Positions 53,299 to 62,565 are shown, counted from the first letter of the stretch. The stretch: DNA of 64,000 bases from Pseudomonas allokribbensis (GCF_014863605.1 NZ_CP062252.1:3295001-3359000); one strand, 5' to 3'. The notes: generated from the sequence alone by a model not told the origin. Translations and numbers: made by a program.

Positions 53299-54951
53299 TT
53301 AGATTTTGGTGTGTGCCTCCAGCGGGCGTCTGGCCCATTCACGCAGAACGAACTTCTGAATCTTACCCGTCGCGGTTTTCGGCAGTTCCATCAGCGATAC
53401 ATGCCGTGGCGCCTTAAAATGGGCCAGACGCTCGCGGCACCAGAGGATCAGGTCGTCGCCGCTGGTGTTCGTCAATGCGTCCGCACGCAGAGTGACGAAG
53501 GCATGCGGAGTCTCTCCCCATTGGGAGTCAGGACGGGCCACCACCGCGGCTTCGATGACACCAGGGTACTGATAGAGCACCTCCTCGATTTCCAGGGAGC
53601 TGATGTTTTCCCCACCGGAGATGATGATGTCCTTGGAGCGGTCCTTGATCTCCACGTATCCATCCGGGTGGAGCACCGCCAGGTCGCCAGTGTGCAGCCA
53701 GCCATCGGCGAAGGCCGCGCGGGTTTCTTCGGGGTTATTCAGATAGCCTTTCATCACCGTGTTGCCGCGCACTACCAGTTCACCGAGCGAAACCCCGTCA
53801 GCAGGTACCGGCTGACCGGTGTCGATGTCCAGTACCGTGGCCTCCTCCAGCATAGGGTGGGCTACACCCTGCCGGCTCATGAACTGCGCACGAGCCTCCA
53901 GCGGTAGCTCATCGAGGCCTGGTTGCCATAGGCAGAGGGTGCTTGGGCCGTAACTTTCGGTCATGCCATAGGCATGGGTAATGCTGAACCCTCGTGCCTC
54001 CATCGCAGCGATCACCGCACTGGGTGGAGCGGCGCCACCGGTGATGACCGCCACCGGCTGCTTGGTACGTCGCTCACAGGGCTCTTCGGCATGGATGAGC
54101 ATCGACAACACTACCGGCGCCGCACTCATGTGGGTGACCTCGTGTTCGGCAATGGTTGCATGGATCAGATCTGCCTGTACTTTGCGCAGACAAATGTGGG
54201 TGCCACCGGAAAGGGTCACCGCCCAGGTATGGCTCCATCCGTTGCAATGGAACATCGGCAGCGTCCACAGATACACGCTGCGCGAGCTGAGCTGAAAGAC
54301 CAGTGCGCCAGCACAGGCGTTCAGGTAGGCGCCCCGGTGATGCAAAATCACACCCTTGGGATCGCCAGTGGTTCCGGAGGTGTAATTGATAGCGATCGAT
54401 TGCCATTCATTTTTTGGCAAAGACAACGATCGCATTGGGTCGCCCTGATCGAGGAAGGCCTCATAGTCCAGCTCGCCAATCAGTTCTGCGTCACCGACTT
54501 GCACATCATCGATATCGATCACCAGCGGGCGCGTTTCCAACGCAGCAAGCGCCTGACGCACAATGGCACTGAACTCGCGATCGCAGATCAACACCTTGGC
54601 GGCCGAATGGCGCAAGATGAATGCAATGGTCTTGGCCTCCAGGCGAATATTGATGCTGACCAATACCGCGCCGGCACCGGGTATGCCGTAATGCGCTTCG
54701 AGTAGTTCGGGCACGTTCGGTGCGAGCACTGCCACGCGGTCGCCCGGCTGCACGCCGACGCGCTCCAGTGCACTGGCCAGGCGCCGGGCTCGCTGGTGCA
54801 GCTGCCTATAGGTGTAACGGCGCGCGCCGTGGACCACTGCATCGCGGTCCGGGTAGATGTGAGCGGCGCGTTTGAGGAAGGAAAGCGGAGACAGTGGCAC
54901 GTAATTGGCCTGGTTTGGCGCCAACTCTGCCTCAAATGTCGAAGGCATCAT
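53299..54951 (-). CDS. lvaE: Levulinate-CoA ligase (acyl-CoA synthetase) LvaE
   Basis: 550 residues from the ATG at 54951 (a second ATG follows at once); a longer open frame adds 25 residues without family similarity. AMP-binding motifs: YTSGTTGDPKGV, the YGMTE core and GWLHTGDLAVLHPDGYVEIKDRSKD, with the C-terminal catalytic Lys in TATGKIQKF. In P. putida LvaE activates levulinate (and 4-hydroxyvalerate) to the CoA ester. The gene is last in the lvaABCDE order here, 153 bases after lvaD. The assignment as lvaE rests mainly on this context. Confidence 0.85.
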   Translation of the reverse strand: MMPSTFEAELAPNQANYVPLSPLSFLKRAAHIYPDRDAVVHGARRYTYRQLHQRARRLASALERVGVQPGDRVAVLAPNVPELLEAHYGIPGAGAVLVSINIRLEAKTIAFILRHSAAKVLICDREFSAIVRQALAALETRPLVIDIDDVQVGDAELIGELDYEAFLDQGDPMRSLSLPKNEWQSIAINYTSGTTGDPKGVILHHRGAYLNACAGALVFQLSSRSVYLWTLPMFHCNGWSHTWAVTLSGGTHICLRKVQADLIHATIAEHEVTHMSAAPVVLSMLIHAEEPCERRTKQPVAVITGGAAPPSAVIAAMEARGFSITHAYGMTESYGPSTLCLWQPGLDELPLEARAQFMSRQGVAHPMLEEATVLDIDTGQPVPADGVSLGELVVRGNTVMKGYLNNPEETRAAFADGWLHTGDLAVLHPDGYVEIKDRSKDIIISGGENISSLEIEEVLYQYPGVIEAAVVARPDSQWGETPHAFVTLRADALTNTSGDDLILWCRERLAHFKAPRHVSLMELPKTATGKIQKFVLREWARRPLEAHTKI

Positions 54952-55104
54952 GACTGCCACCCCGCTGCTCCATGAAGACGTGTGAAGCGAGTGGCGGGCA
55001 TGGCACTGGAACGTAAGTACATACAATCCTCCTGACGGTTTTCGGTCTGTTGTTCTTATTCGCGGAGCCCTGCTCCGACTGTTCGAAACGTGCGCAACAA
55101 AGGC

Positions 55105-55872
55105 TTACAGGCCGCTACACAGATGCCCTCCATCAACCACTATTTCCGCTCCGCTCATTGCCTTCCCGGCATCGGAAGCAAGCAGCAACAAGGCGCCATC
55201 GAGATCCGCCGGCTGGCTGAAACGGCGCCCGGGAATTCGCGCACGGAGCTTTTCCCCAGCGTCACTACGCAGGAATGATTCATTGAGTTCGGTAATCACG
55301 TAGCCGGGAGCGAGGGCATTGACGCGAATGCCGTGACGCGCAAGCTCCAGCGCCATGGCACAGGTCAATTGGCCCAGTCCGGCCTTCGCCGCCACGTAGG
55401 GACTGACCGCACCTGCTACGCGACTGGCAAGGATTGAGGTGACGTTGATGAGGCTGCCGCTACGTCCTGCGGCCACCATCCGCCGTGCGGTTTCCTGGGC
55501 GACGATCCAGGCCCCCTTCAGATTGGTGTCAAGGATGCGGTCCCAACCTTCGTCGTCGTAGTCCAGCACATTCTGGCTGTCGCTAACCCCAGCGTTGTTG
55601 ACCAGGATATCCAACGGACCGGCCTCGTCTAGGCAGCGACATACATCGTTGCGACGGGTCACATCCATTGCGAATGCCCTGGCACGGCCGCCAGCACTTT
55701 CGATTTCTTCGACCAACTCACGTAACGGCTCGATACGCCGCGCGGCGACAGCGACCTCTGCCCCAGCCGCCGCCAAGGTGAGAGCGAAATGCCGGCCAAG
55801 TCCGCTGGACGCACCAGTGACCAGAGCGCGACGACCGTCGAGCTCGAACAACCTGGCAATCGATGGTTTCAT
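55105..55872 (-). CDS. lvaD: Levulinyl-CoA reductase (SDR) LvaD
   Basis: 255 residues of the SDR family: TGASSGLG (about 19-26), NNAGVSD (about 91-97), a catalytic Ser in NVTSILA and YVAAK as the YxxxK motif. In the lva pathway the enzyme reduces the 4-keto group of levulinyl-CoA to 4-hydroxyvaleryl-CoA. It overlaps lvaC by 4 bases. Confidence 0.85.
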   Translation of the reverse strand: MKPSIARLFELDGRRALVTGASSGLGRHFALTLAAAGAEVAVAARRIEPLRELVEEIESAGGRARAFAMDVTRRNDVCRCLDEAGPLDILVNNAGVSDSQNVLDYDDEGWDRILDTNLKGAWIVAQETARRMVAAGRSGSLINVTSILASRVAGAVSPYVAAKAGLGQLTCAMALELARHGIRVNALAPGYVITELNESFLRSDAGEKLRARIPGRRFSQPADLDGALLLLASDAGKAMSGAEIVVDGGHLCSGL

Positions 55873-57044
55873 CCGTACGCTCCTACACGGCGATCGAGAA
55901 TCTTTTTCGCCAAGCTCATTCGATGGACCTCGCTCGGGCCGTCGTAGATGCGAAAAGGACGGATATCACGGAAAATGCGCTCGACGACGGTTTCTCCGGT
56001 AACTCCACGGCCACCGAGAACTTGCACGCAGCGATCAACTACCCGCCACAGCGCCTCCGCACTGATTACCTTCGCCATGCTTGAATCAACGTTCGCTCGC
56101 TGCCCCTGATCGAGCACCCAGGCGCAATGCCAGACCGCCAGGCGTACTACATGCAGATCCATCAGGTTGTCAGCCAGCATGAAGCCAACCCCCTGATGCT
56201 CGCCCAGCGGCTTGCCAAAAGAGTCACGCGTACGCGCATAGTCACAAGCGATGTCATGCGCGCGCCGGGCAGCCCCCAGCCAGCGCATGCAGTGGGTCAG
56301 ACGAGCCGGCGCTAAGCGCACCTGGGCGTAGCGGAAACCCTTGCCTATCTCGCCCAGCACGTCGCTGGCGGGAATTCGTAGGTTGTCGAAGCGCAGTTGC
56401 CCGTGACCACCGGTGAAACATCTGTCCAGGGAGTCCAGCTGGCGTTCGTGGGTGATACCGTCGCGTCGCATGTCGGTCAGGAACATGGTCGCCGTGCCGT
56501 CCTCCATGCGCGCCATGACGATGCCGAAGTCGGCGCCTTCGGCCCCGGTGATCAGCCACTTGCGGCCGTTGATCAGATAGTCGTCACCATCGCGCGTGGC
56601 GGTGGTGCACAGCATCGACGGATCCGAGCCGGAACCGGGCGCCGGTTCGGTCATGGCGAAGCACGAGCGGGCCCGGCCCTGGACCAACGGGCGCAACCAG
56701 CGGTCCTTCTGTGCCTCGGTGGCAACCACATCCATCAGGTGAATGTTGCCTTCATCAGGGGCGTGGATATTCAGCGCCACTGGACCCAGCGGTGAATAGC
56801 CGGCCTCTTCGAAGACGATCGCCTTGGCCACGTGACTCAAGCCCATACCGCCCATTTCAGGGCTGGCGTGGGGTGTCAGCAAGCCAGCGGCGCGAGCCCG
56901 AGCCAGCAGGTCCTGACGCAGGGCATCGCTGGGACCATGGTTATCCTGGCGCGGGTCGTTTTCGAAGGGAATCACCTGTTCGGCGATGAAGTCACGAGTT
57001 CTGGCCTGCAATGCCAGCAGGTCGTCCGGGAGAGTAAAGTTCAT
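55869..57044 (-). CDS. lvaC: ACAD10/11-type acyl-CoA dehydrogenase family protein LvaC
   Basis: 391 residues of the acyl-CoA dehydrogenase fold: CFAMTEPAPGSGSDPSML (FAD/substrate segment), the middle beta domain with DDYLINGRKWLITGAEGADFGIVMARM and a C-terminal DGPSEVHRMSLAKKIL. ACAD10/11-like enzymes act on 4-phosphoacyl-CoAs: phosphate is eliminated to an enoyl-CoA that is rehydrated to the 3-hydroxyacyl-CoA. LvaC performs this step on 4-phosphovaleryl-CoA in P. putida. It is coupled to lvaD by a 4-base overlap. Confidence 0.87.
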   Translation of the reverse strand: MNFTLPDDLLALQARTRDFIAEQVIPFENDPRQDNHGPSDALRQDLLARARAAGLLTPHASPEMGGMGLSHVAKAIVFEEAGYSPLGPVALNIHAPDEGNIHLMDVVATEAQKDRWLRPLVQGRARSCFAMTEPAPGSGSDPSMLCTTATRDGDDYLINGRKWLITGAEGADFGIVMARMEDGTATMFLTDMRRDGITHERQLDSLDRCFTGGHGQLRFDNLRIPASDVLGEIGKGFRYAQVRLAPARLTHCMRWLGAARRAHDIACDYARTRDSFGKPLGEHQGVGFMLADNLMDLHVVRLAVWHCAWVLDQGQRANVDSSMAKVISAEALWRVVDRCVQVLGGRGVTGETVVERIFRDIRPFRIYDGPSEVHRMSLAKKILDRRVGAYG

Positions 57045-57098
57045 GGTTGTCCTTTTGCGTGTTTGTCAGTCTTGGGAAATGGCGGTGGCCAACCGAGC

Positions 57099-57455
57099 TC
57101 AGGGAATGGCTTTGGGATTGCTGATCGCCAGACGGGCGAGCGTCACCTGGCGAAGAGTCTCGACCAGGGTGCGACGAGCCTGCGGGGTGTCATGGCGGCC
57201 CTGGCGGATTGCCCGGGCCAGGTGACGTCGCGTGGCGGACAGCGTCGTCGTCGGCTCGTCGACCAGAGCCGTCAATCGTGCTTGCTCCTGGTCTCCTACC
57301 TCGCCCTGCAGATGGCTTTCGCGGGCGGCAATAGCCATGGCGTTAGCGATCATCAGTGCCTGATAGCGCAGCTCGCCAGGCAGTGAAGGCAGGATCTGCT
57401 CCTGCAGCGTCAGGCGGGCAATGTCGAGCAGTTGCTGGGCATTCGGTTGGGTCAT
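57099..57455 (-). CDS. lvaB: LvaB, small partner of the 4-hydroxyacyl-CoA kinase (DUF6285)
   Basis: 118 residues from the ATG at 57455, which overlaps the lvaA stop (ATGA); the longer open frame upstream lies wholly inside lvaA and is not used. It is all-helical, with the family stretch LPGELRYQALMIANAMAIAARE. In P. putida LvaB is needed together with LvaA for phosphorylation of 4-hydroxyvaleryl-CoA. Confidence 0.85.
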   Translation of the reverse strand: MTQPNAQQLLDIARLTLQEQILPSLPGELRYQALMIANAMAIAARESHLQGEVGDQEQARLTALVDEPTTTLSATRRHLARAIRQGRHDTPQARRTLVETLRQVTLARLAISNPKAIP

Positions 57456-58510
57456 GGTGCGACGGCTCCGGTCATATGCAGGATGTCGAGTTCGAGCTCC
57501 GGCAGCAGGCGCGCGGTCAGAGCAAGTTCGAGGGAAGGTTCTTCGCCGGATAGGTGACGCTGCCCTTGCTGCAGGGCGATCACCGCCCAGCGCAAGGTGG
57601 CCATGACCTGCCAGTAGTGCAGTTGGTTGCGCTCGATGCACAAGGTGGACACCTCATGGTAGCCGCGCAGGAAGTCCTCAAGCAGGCCAATGCCTCCGGC
57701 TTCCAGATCCGGGCGGATGAACCGCCAGCACCGGGCTGTAAACCAGCCCAGGTCCTCGTACGGGTCACCCCAACCGCTGAACTCCCAGTCGAGTACTGCT
57801 TCTAACCCCTGTTCACTGGCCAGGTAGTTACCGGTGCGGTAGTCGCGGTGCAGCAGGCACAGGACATGTCTGCGCGGAGCATGCAGTTCACACCAACGCA
57901 GCCCCCACTCCAAGGCCGGATAGGCCTCGTCGAGGGTGTCGAGATAGCGACGGTAGTCGTTGATTGTTGCAAGGGCGGGAGGAGCGTCAGCCACTGGCAG
58001 GAACTCCAGCGCCGCGTTCGGTGGACGCACCCGGTGCAGGCGCGCCAGGTTGGCACCCAGCTGTGCCGCCAGGATGGCTCCGCCCTGTGGACCGGCCTGG
58101 GCACTTAACAGGCGCCCGGCCGCGATGCCCGATACGTACTCCATAAGGAAGAACACTCTCCCTTGCACCCGCATATCGCGGCACAGCCAAAGCGGTCGAG
58201 GTACTTTCACCCCAGCCTGGTGAACTACCTGGAGCACGGCGAACTCCTGCTCGCGATCGAGGCTGGCCGGCAGCGCGGACAATGCATCACTGCGCAGTAC
58301 CCAGCTCCGGCTACCAGCCCAAGGGCCGCCCTCGATCAGAAGGTCCAGCCGCCAGTTTTCCTGGATTGCGCCCCCGCTTAGGCGCTTGCGGGCGGTGATG
58401 AACACCCGCTCGGCGTGAGCGTGTTCACAGATGAAATCGACCAACCGTTGGTCATTGGCACTGACCACGATCGGGTCGCTGGCCACCGGTATCAAAGAGG
58501 AACTGCTCAT
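57452..58510 (-). CDS. lvaA: 4-Hydroxyacyl-CoA kinase (APH-like phosphotransferase) LvaA
   Basis: 352 residues of the aminoglycoside-phosphotransferase fold: the N-lobe GGAIQENWRLDL, the catalytic HRDYRTGN (H221, D223, N228) and the metal-binding VLDWEFSGWGDPYEDLGW (D241). Kinases of this sort next to ACAD10/11-type dehydrogenases phosphorylate the 4-hydroxyl group of hydroxyacyl-CoAs, not antibiotics. First gene of the operon, downstream of the -24/-12 promoter at 58556-58571. Confidence 0.88.
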   Translation of the reverse strand: MSSSSLIPVASDPIVVSANDQRLVDFICEHAHAERVFITARKRLSGGAIQENWRLDLLIEGGPWAGSRSWVLRSDALSALPASLDREQEFAVLQVVHQAGVKVPRPLWLCRDMRVQGRVFFLMEYVSGIAAGRLLSAQAGPQGGAILAAQLGANLARLHRVRPPNAALEFLPVADAPPALATINDYRRYLDTLDEAYPALEWGLRWCELHAPRRHVLCLLHRDYRTGNYLASEQGLEAVLDWEFSGWGDPYEDLGWFTARCWRFIRPDLEAGGIGLLEDFLRGYHEVSTLCIERNQLHYWQVMATLRWAVIALQQGQRHLSGEEPSLELALTARLLPELELDILHMTGAVAP

Positions 58511-58555
58511 GGGTCAATAGGCCCTGCCTTCGCTGTTGAGTTGCAAGAGGGCTAG

Positions 58556-58571
58556 AGCAAGGGCTGGGCCA
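58556..58571 (-). promoter_or_regulatory. Sigma-54 (-24/-12) promoter of the lva operon
   Basis: The minus strand reads TGGCCCAGCCCTTGCT against the consensus TGGCACG-N4-TTGCW, with invariant GG and GC and correct spacing. Start of transcription would be about 58546, giving a leader of roughly 36 bases to lvaA. Confidence 0.75.
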
Positions 58572-58658
58572 ACTGTCCATCATCCGGTTGCAAGGTCCGT
58601 CAGCCTTGGTCTACGACATTTTCCACGGTGCCCAGTGGCGCAGTCTTCATTTCACTTC

Positions 58659-58683
58659 TGCAATGCTTTCATTCACCATTGCA
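58659..58683. promoter_or_regulatory. Probable LvaR upstream activator site
   Basis: Inverted repeat TGCAATG-N11-CATTGCA, 7-bp perfect arms, about 100 bases upstream of the -24/-12 promoter and 28 bases before the lvaR start. The position suits an enhancer site for the Fis-type HTH of LvaR and could also give autoregulation. Confidence 0.55.
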
Positions 58684-58710
58684 ACATTTCAACTCTGAAC
58701 AGAGCTCGTC

Positions 58711-60669
58711 ATGCACTCCCCCGTCTCCCAGGTTGTGGTGCTCATCAGCCACTTGCAACGTCCCCGGCAACGCAGCCGCCTAGCCCAAGTAGTTGCTGGG
58801 CTCACGGCGGATTATCCCGACACCTCTATCGAAATTCTCGACACCTCGGTGGCCGAAGCGTTGCAGACCGCTCGCGACCTGGAGCAGCGTGGCAAGGTCG
58901 ACGTGTTCGTCTGTGCCGGAGCCACCGCTGCCTACCTGCGCAAGCACCTGGCCCGGCCGGTGCTTGCGATGCGGGTCGGCGGCGGAGACCTGATGCGCGC
59001 CCTGGGCCAGGCTCGGGAGCATGGCACGCACGTGGCCTTGCTCAGTTACAGTCACATCAACCTTGAGTTGCAGGCTTCGGCCGCGCTGTTCACCGTGCAG
59101 GTGCACCAAGCCGCCTACACCTCGCTGGAAGGAGCCCGCCAGGCTGTCGAGCAGGTCGCCAGACTGGACTGTCGTAGCATCATCGGTTCGTCGACGGTGG
59201 TGGAACTGGCGGAACAGGCTGGGCTGTGTGGCGTGCTGTCACTGAGTGAAGATACAGTGCGCAAGGCTCTCGAGGAGGCACTGAGCGTCCTTGACAGTCA
59301 GCGCATTGAAATCGCCAAACGCCGTCATCTAGATGCCGTACTGCAACATATTCCTACCGGCGTAGCCGCGGTCGACAACCGGGGCATTGTGCAATCGCTG
59401 AACCCAGCGTTGGCGCAATTGCTGTCGCTACCTGTCAGCGCGGCACTAGGGCGTCCCTTACAAGCCCTCTGCCCTGAGCTGGACCTGCCACAGGCCCTGC
59501 GCGACGGCACGAGAGAGGAAAACCGGGTGATTCGCCTAGGTTCCCAGTCAGTGGTCAGCAACTTGCTGCCGATCTTGGAAAACGGTGAACGCACCGGGCT
59601 AGTACTGACTTGCCAGGACACCACGGCGGTACAACGTGCGGATCAACGCATCCGCGTCAGTAGACGCCCCGGTGCCTTTACAGCGCGTTACCAGCTCGCA
59701 CATCTGAGCGGCAACAGTAAGATCAATCGCGAAATGCTGGAACTGGCTGAGCGCTTCGCCACCAGCAATTCGACCATCCTGATCACGGGCGAAAGCGGCA
59801 CTGGCAAGGAGCTTCTAGCCCAAGGTATTCACAATGAAAGCCCACGCCGCCAAGGCCCCTTCGTCGCAATTAACTGTGCGGCGTTTCCAGAAGCACTCCT
59901 AGAAAGCGAACTGTTCGGCTACGAGGAAGGTGCCTTCAGCGGCTCACGCAAAGGCGGCAAACCTGGCCTGTTCGAGGCAGCGCACCGCGGCACGCTGTTC
60001 CTCGACGAAATCGGGGACATGCCCGTATCACTACAGACCCGCCTGCTGCGAGTGCTGCAGGAGCGCGAAGTACTACGTCTAGGCAGCACAGAGCCGATTG
60101 CCATAGATGTCCGAATCATTGCTGCAACTCACCGGCACCTGAGCACGGCGATAGATGAAGGCACGTTCCGCACTGACCTCTATTACCGACTGAATATCCT
60201 CCGACTGCAAACCACGCCGCTGCGAGAGCGGCCCGAGGACATACCCCTGATCTGTCAGGGTATTAGCCAGCGCCTACTGGCACAGAACCAGCCACCGAAC
60301 GCGGCGCAGGTAGTGACAGCGCTGCTGCCATACCTAGTGCGTCACACCTGGCCTGGCAATGTCCGGGAGCTGGAGAACGTAATTGAGCGCGCTATGCTTT
60401 CGGTGCGGGAGCTCTTGGATGGCAACGTAGTGAATGAAGAGTACTTAACTCGCGTGCTTCCAGAGCTGAGCGCAAAGCCCCCTCTTGCAAACACCCGAAA
60501 AGCGGCACGCCCTGAAACAGATATGCACTCCGTCGGCAAAGCCGCACAGCTACTTCATTTGCAGCGAACGCTAGAAAACTGTCAGGGCAATATGGACGAA
60601 GCCGCACGCAGTTTAGGCATCAGTCGAACCACCTTATGGCGACGGTTGCGCGATACTCGTCAAGTTTGA
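58711..60669 (+). CDS. lvaR: LvaR, sigma-54-dependent activator with PrpR_N sensor domain
   Basis: 652 residues: a PrpR_N ligand domain (about 5-195), a PAS domain (about 205-310), an AAA+ ATPase (about 330-560) with Walker A GESGTGKE (360-367) and Walker B TLFLDE (428-433), and a Fis-type HTH at the C-terminus (MDEAARSLGISRTTLWRRLR). The sigma-54 contact loop reads GAFSGS (407-412) instead of GAFTGA. It is divergent from lvaA, as in P. putida, where LvaR activates the lva operon in response to levulinate or a derivative. AAA codon usage changes towards more CTA/GTA in the second half, a minor oddity. Confidence 0.88.
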   Translation: MHSPVSQVVVLISHLQRPRQRSRLAQVVAGLTADYPDTSIEILDTSVAEALQTARDLEQRGKVDVFVCAGATAAYLRKHLARPVLAMRVGGGDLMRALGQAREHGTHVALLSYSHINLELQASAALFTVQVHQAAYTSLEGARQAVEQVARLDCRSIIGSSTVVELAEQAGLCGVLSLSEDTVRKALEEALSVLDSQRIEIAKRRHLDAVLQHIPTGVAAVDNRGIVQSLNPALAQLLSLPVSAALGRPLQALCPELDLPQALRDGTREENRVIRLGSQSVVSNLLPILENGERTGLVLTCQDTTAVQRADQRIRVSRRPGAFTARYQLAHLSGNSKINREMLELAERFATSNSTILITGESGTGKELLAQGIHNESPRRQGPFVAINCAAFPEALLESELFGYEEGAFSGSRKGGKPGLFEAAHRGTLFLDEIGDMPVSLQTRLLRVLQEREVLRLGSTEPIAIDVRIIAATHRHLSTAIDEGTFRTDLYYRLNILRLQTTPLRERPEDIPLICQGISQRLLAQNQPPNAAQVVTALLPYLVRHTWPGNVRELENVIERAMLSVRELLDGNVVNEEYLTRVLPELSAKPPLANTRKAARPETDMHSVGKAAQLLHLQRTLENCQGNMDEAARSLGISRTTLWRRLRDTRQV

Positions 60670-60738
60670 TCGCCCCAGAATCACCAACGGCGTCGCCTTT
60701 CGGGAGCGACGCCTGTTTTGTATAGGTATACATGGCGT

Positions 60739-61170
60739 TTATTTGGCGCATTCCTTACCCAGCACCATTCCCTCACGTAGGCGATCAAGTACTTGCTGTG
60801 TATTTTCTATGCATGGCATTCCATCAGGTTTACTTTCAATACTTTCAACCACCATGAATAATTGTTTCTTATTACATGCCAGCCGTAACTCTAAAGCCTC
60901 GATCTCTTCAATCTTTCGTTTGAGACTAAGGAGTAGCTCATCGTGGAGCCAACCAGTCGAGTTGATTGGTAATAAACTTCGAATTTCTTCTAATGAAAAG
61001 CCTGCCGTTTGTGCCGTGGTAATCATCTCAAGTACCCAAACTATTTCGTCTGCGTAGTCACGGTACCCATTTGCCTTGCGATCGACCGACCGTATAAGAC
61101 CACTTGCCTCGTAAAAACGAATACGCGAAGGGGCCAAGCCCGTAATCTTCGCAAGCTCTCCAATTCTCAT
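60739..61170 (-). CDS. MerR-family regulator
   Basis: 143 residues: the N-terminal MerR HTH (MRIGELAKITGLAPSRIRFYEASGLI, then NGYRDYADEIVWVLEMITTAQTAGFSLEEIRSLL), a dimerisation helix (about 80-112) and a short tail with Cys at GMPCIE and KECAK. It lacks the SoxR-type Fe-S cysteine cluster. It is divergent from the epimerase-like gene, whose promoter has the 19-bp spacer and palindrome expected for a MerR target; a second copy of the operator stands upstream of the hydrolase at 63023. A GAAGG ribosome site supports the start. Confidence 0.88.
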   Translation of the reverse strand: MRIGELAKITGLAPSRIRFYEASGLIRSVDRKANGYRDYADEIVWVLEMITTAQTAGFSLEEIRSLLPINSTGWLHDELLLSLKRKIEEIEALELRLACNKKQLFMVVESIESKPDGMPCIENTQQVLDRLREGMVLGKECAK

Positions 61171-61317
61171 ACAACACCTTCGAAAATATGCTGACGGTAA
61201 TTTTTACTATCCTTTAGGTGGAGGCCAGCCCAAGACTAACAAGTACCGACCTCCCCACTCCTTGCCTCTCACCCCCCCTAAATTTGCTGCGTCCCTCTTA
61301 AATGACGAGGTATATGC

Positions 61318-61348
61318 TTGACATTAAAGTCCCCTTTAATCCTAAAGT
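61318..61348 (+). promoter_or_regulatory. MerR-type promoter and operator of the epimerase-like gene
   Basis: -35 TTGACA (61318-61323), 19-base spacer, -10 TAAAGT (61343-61348). Within the spacer is the perfect palindrome ATTAAAG-N4-CTTTAAT (61323-61340). The first 13 bases, TTGACATTAAAGT, are identical to 62800-62812. An over-long spacer corrected by the regulator is the hallmark of MerR control. Confidence 0.8.
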
Positions 61349-61468
61349 GGATGCGCGGTCACTACTGTGACGGATATGGCTGACTCTCACTTTTAAGTAG
61401 TGCGGTTAAGGAAGCCAGCCCAAATACAACGAGTCACTGACGCTCTACAAGCGTGTCAAGGAGATCAA

Positions 61469-62401
61469 ATGCAAACCGTTTTAGGGGCAACCGGCCAGAT
61501 TGCCATCGAACTGACGCGAGAGCTGGGTCGCACATTCACTCAGGATATTCGGCTCGTCAGTCGAAACCCTCACAAAATCAATGCTTTCGACAGTCTAGTA
61601 TCAGCAAATTTGCTAGATGCTAGCCAAACAGCCAAGGCGGTCGAAGGTAGTAGTATTGTTTACTTCACAGCCGGCCTTCCTCCAGACACTCAGCTATGGG
61701 AGATTCAGTTCCCTGTGATGCTGAAAAATGCGCTCGACGCAGCTCGTGCGTCCAAGGCCAAGTTCGTCTATTTCGACAACACCTATATGTACCCTCAGGA
61801 TGATCGCGTCTTGACTGAAGATGCGCCGTTCGAACCAGTGGGTCGCAAAGGCCAGGTACGAGCGAAGATGGCATCAATGGTGCTGCAAGAAATGCAGCGA
61901 GGCGACATCCCAGTTGTCATTGGCCGTGCCCCTGAATTCTATGGCCCAGACAAGACACAGAGCATCACCAACTCATTGGTCATCGACAAAATCAAAGCCG
62001 GCAAGCCCCCCCGCATCCCAGTCCGGGATGACACTCTGCGCACGCTGATCTGGACCCCCGATGCAAGCCGGTCGCTAGCCGTCCTTGGTAACTCGCCTGA
62101 CACGTACGGACAAACCTGGCACCTTCCCTGCGATGACGACCGCCTGACCTATAAGCAATTTGTTGCTCTCGCATCCGAAATCGCTGGCATACAAGCCTCC
62201 TACAAGGTGCTAGGCAAATGGACATTGACAGCTGTAGGTCTGATATCTAAGCAGGTGCGCGAATTACACGAACTGCTGCCACGGTACGAGCATCACAACC
62301 TGTTCGACTCTTCGAAGTACAAACAGCGCTTCCCGGACTTCAAGCTCACGACATATCGCGAAGGGCTTACCGACCTTCTGGGCACGCGTAGCAGCCGCTA
62401 A
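61469..62401 (+). CDS. NAD(P)-binding epimerase/dehydratase-like protein
   Basis: 310 residues from ATG 61469, directly after AAGGAG; an in-frame start 69 bases upstream lacks this. The Rossmann start TVLGATGQIAIELTRELG is the GxxGxxG nucleotide site, and FDNTYMYP followed by GRKGQVRAKMASMV gives the extended-SDR region. It is an atypical NAD-dependent epimerase family member with unknown substrate. It is controlled by the adjacent MerR protein, to judge from the promoter. Confidence 0.8.
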   Translation: MQTVLGATGQIAIELTRELGRTFTQDIRLVSRNPHKINAFDSLVSANLLDASQTAKAVEGSSIVYFTAGLPPDTQLWEIQFPVMLKNALDAARASKAKFVYFDNTYMYPQDDRVLTEDAPFEPVGRKGQVRAKMASMVLQEMQRGDIPVVIGRAPEFYGPDKTQSITNSLVIDKIKAGKPPRIPVRDDTLRTLIWTPDASRSLAVLGNSPDTYGQTWHLPCDDDRLTYKQFVALASEIAGIQASYKVLGKWTLTAVGLISKQVRELHELLPRYEHHNLFDSSKYKQRFPDFKLTTYREGLTDLLGTRSSR

Positions 62402-62543
62402 GCTCTCCCTTACCCATATCTAGAATTACTGGTGCACATTTGACTTTGGCCGCTAGAGGCGTTTCAGCTCCACACACCGTAACCTTTAAGTAGGCTTGAA
62501 TGTCAAGCATGAGAATGACCTCAACACTTTTCGACTCGACACA

Positions 62544-62565
62544 AAAGGGCATTCGAACGCCCTTT
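62544..62565 (+). terminator. Terminator after the epimerase-like gene
   Basis: 7-bp stem AAAGGGC/GCCCTTT with an 8-base loop, followed by TCGCTTTCC. It is about 140 bases past the stop codon. Confidence 0.65.

Noticed and set aside
51834..53417. 527-codon open frame opposite the catalase gene
   Set aside because: Catalase is certain from its active-site motifs; the antisense product has no domain.
57452..58510. Aminoglycoside resistance kinase
   Set aside because: The APH fold is real, but the operon (DUF6285, ACAD10/11-type dehydrogenase, SDR, CoA ligase, sigma-54 regulator) identifies it as LvaA.
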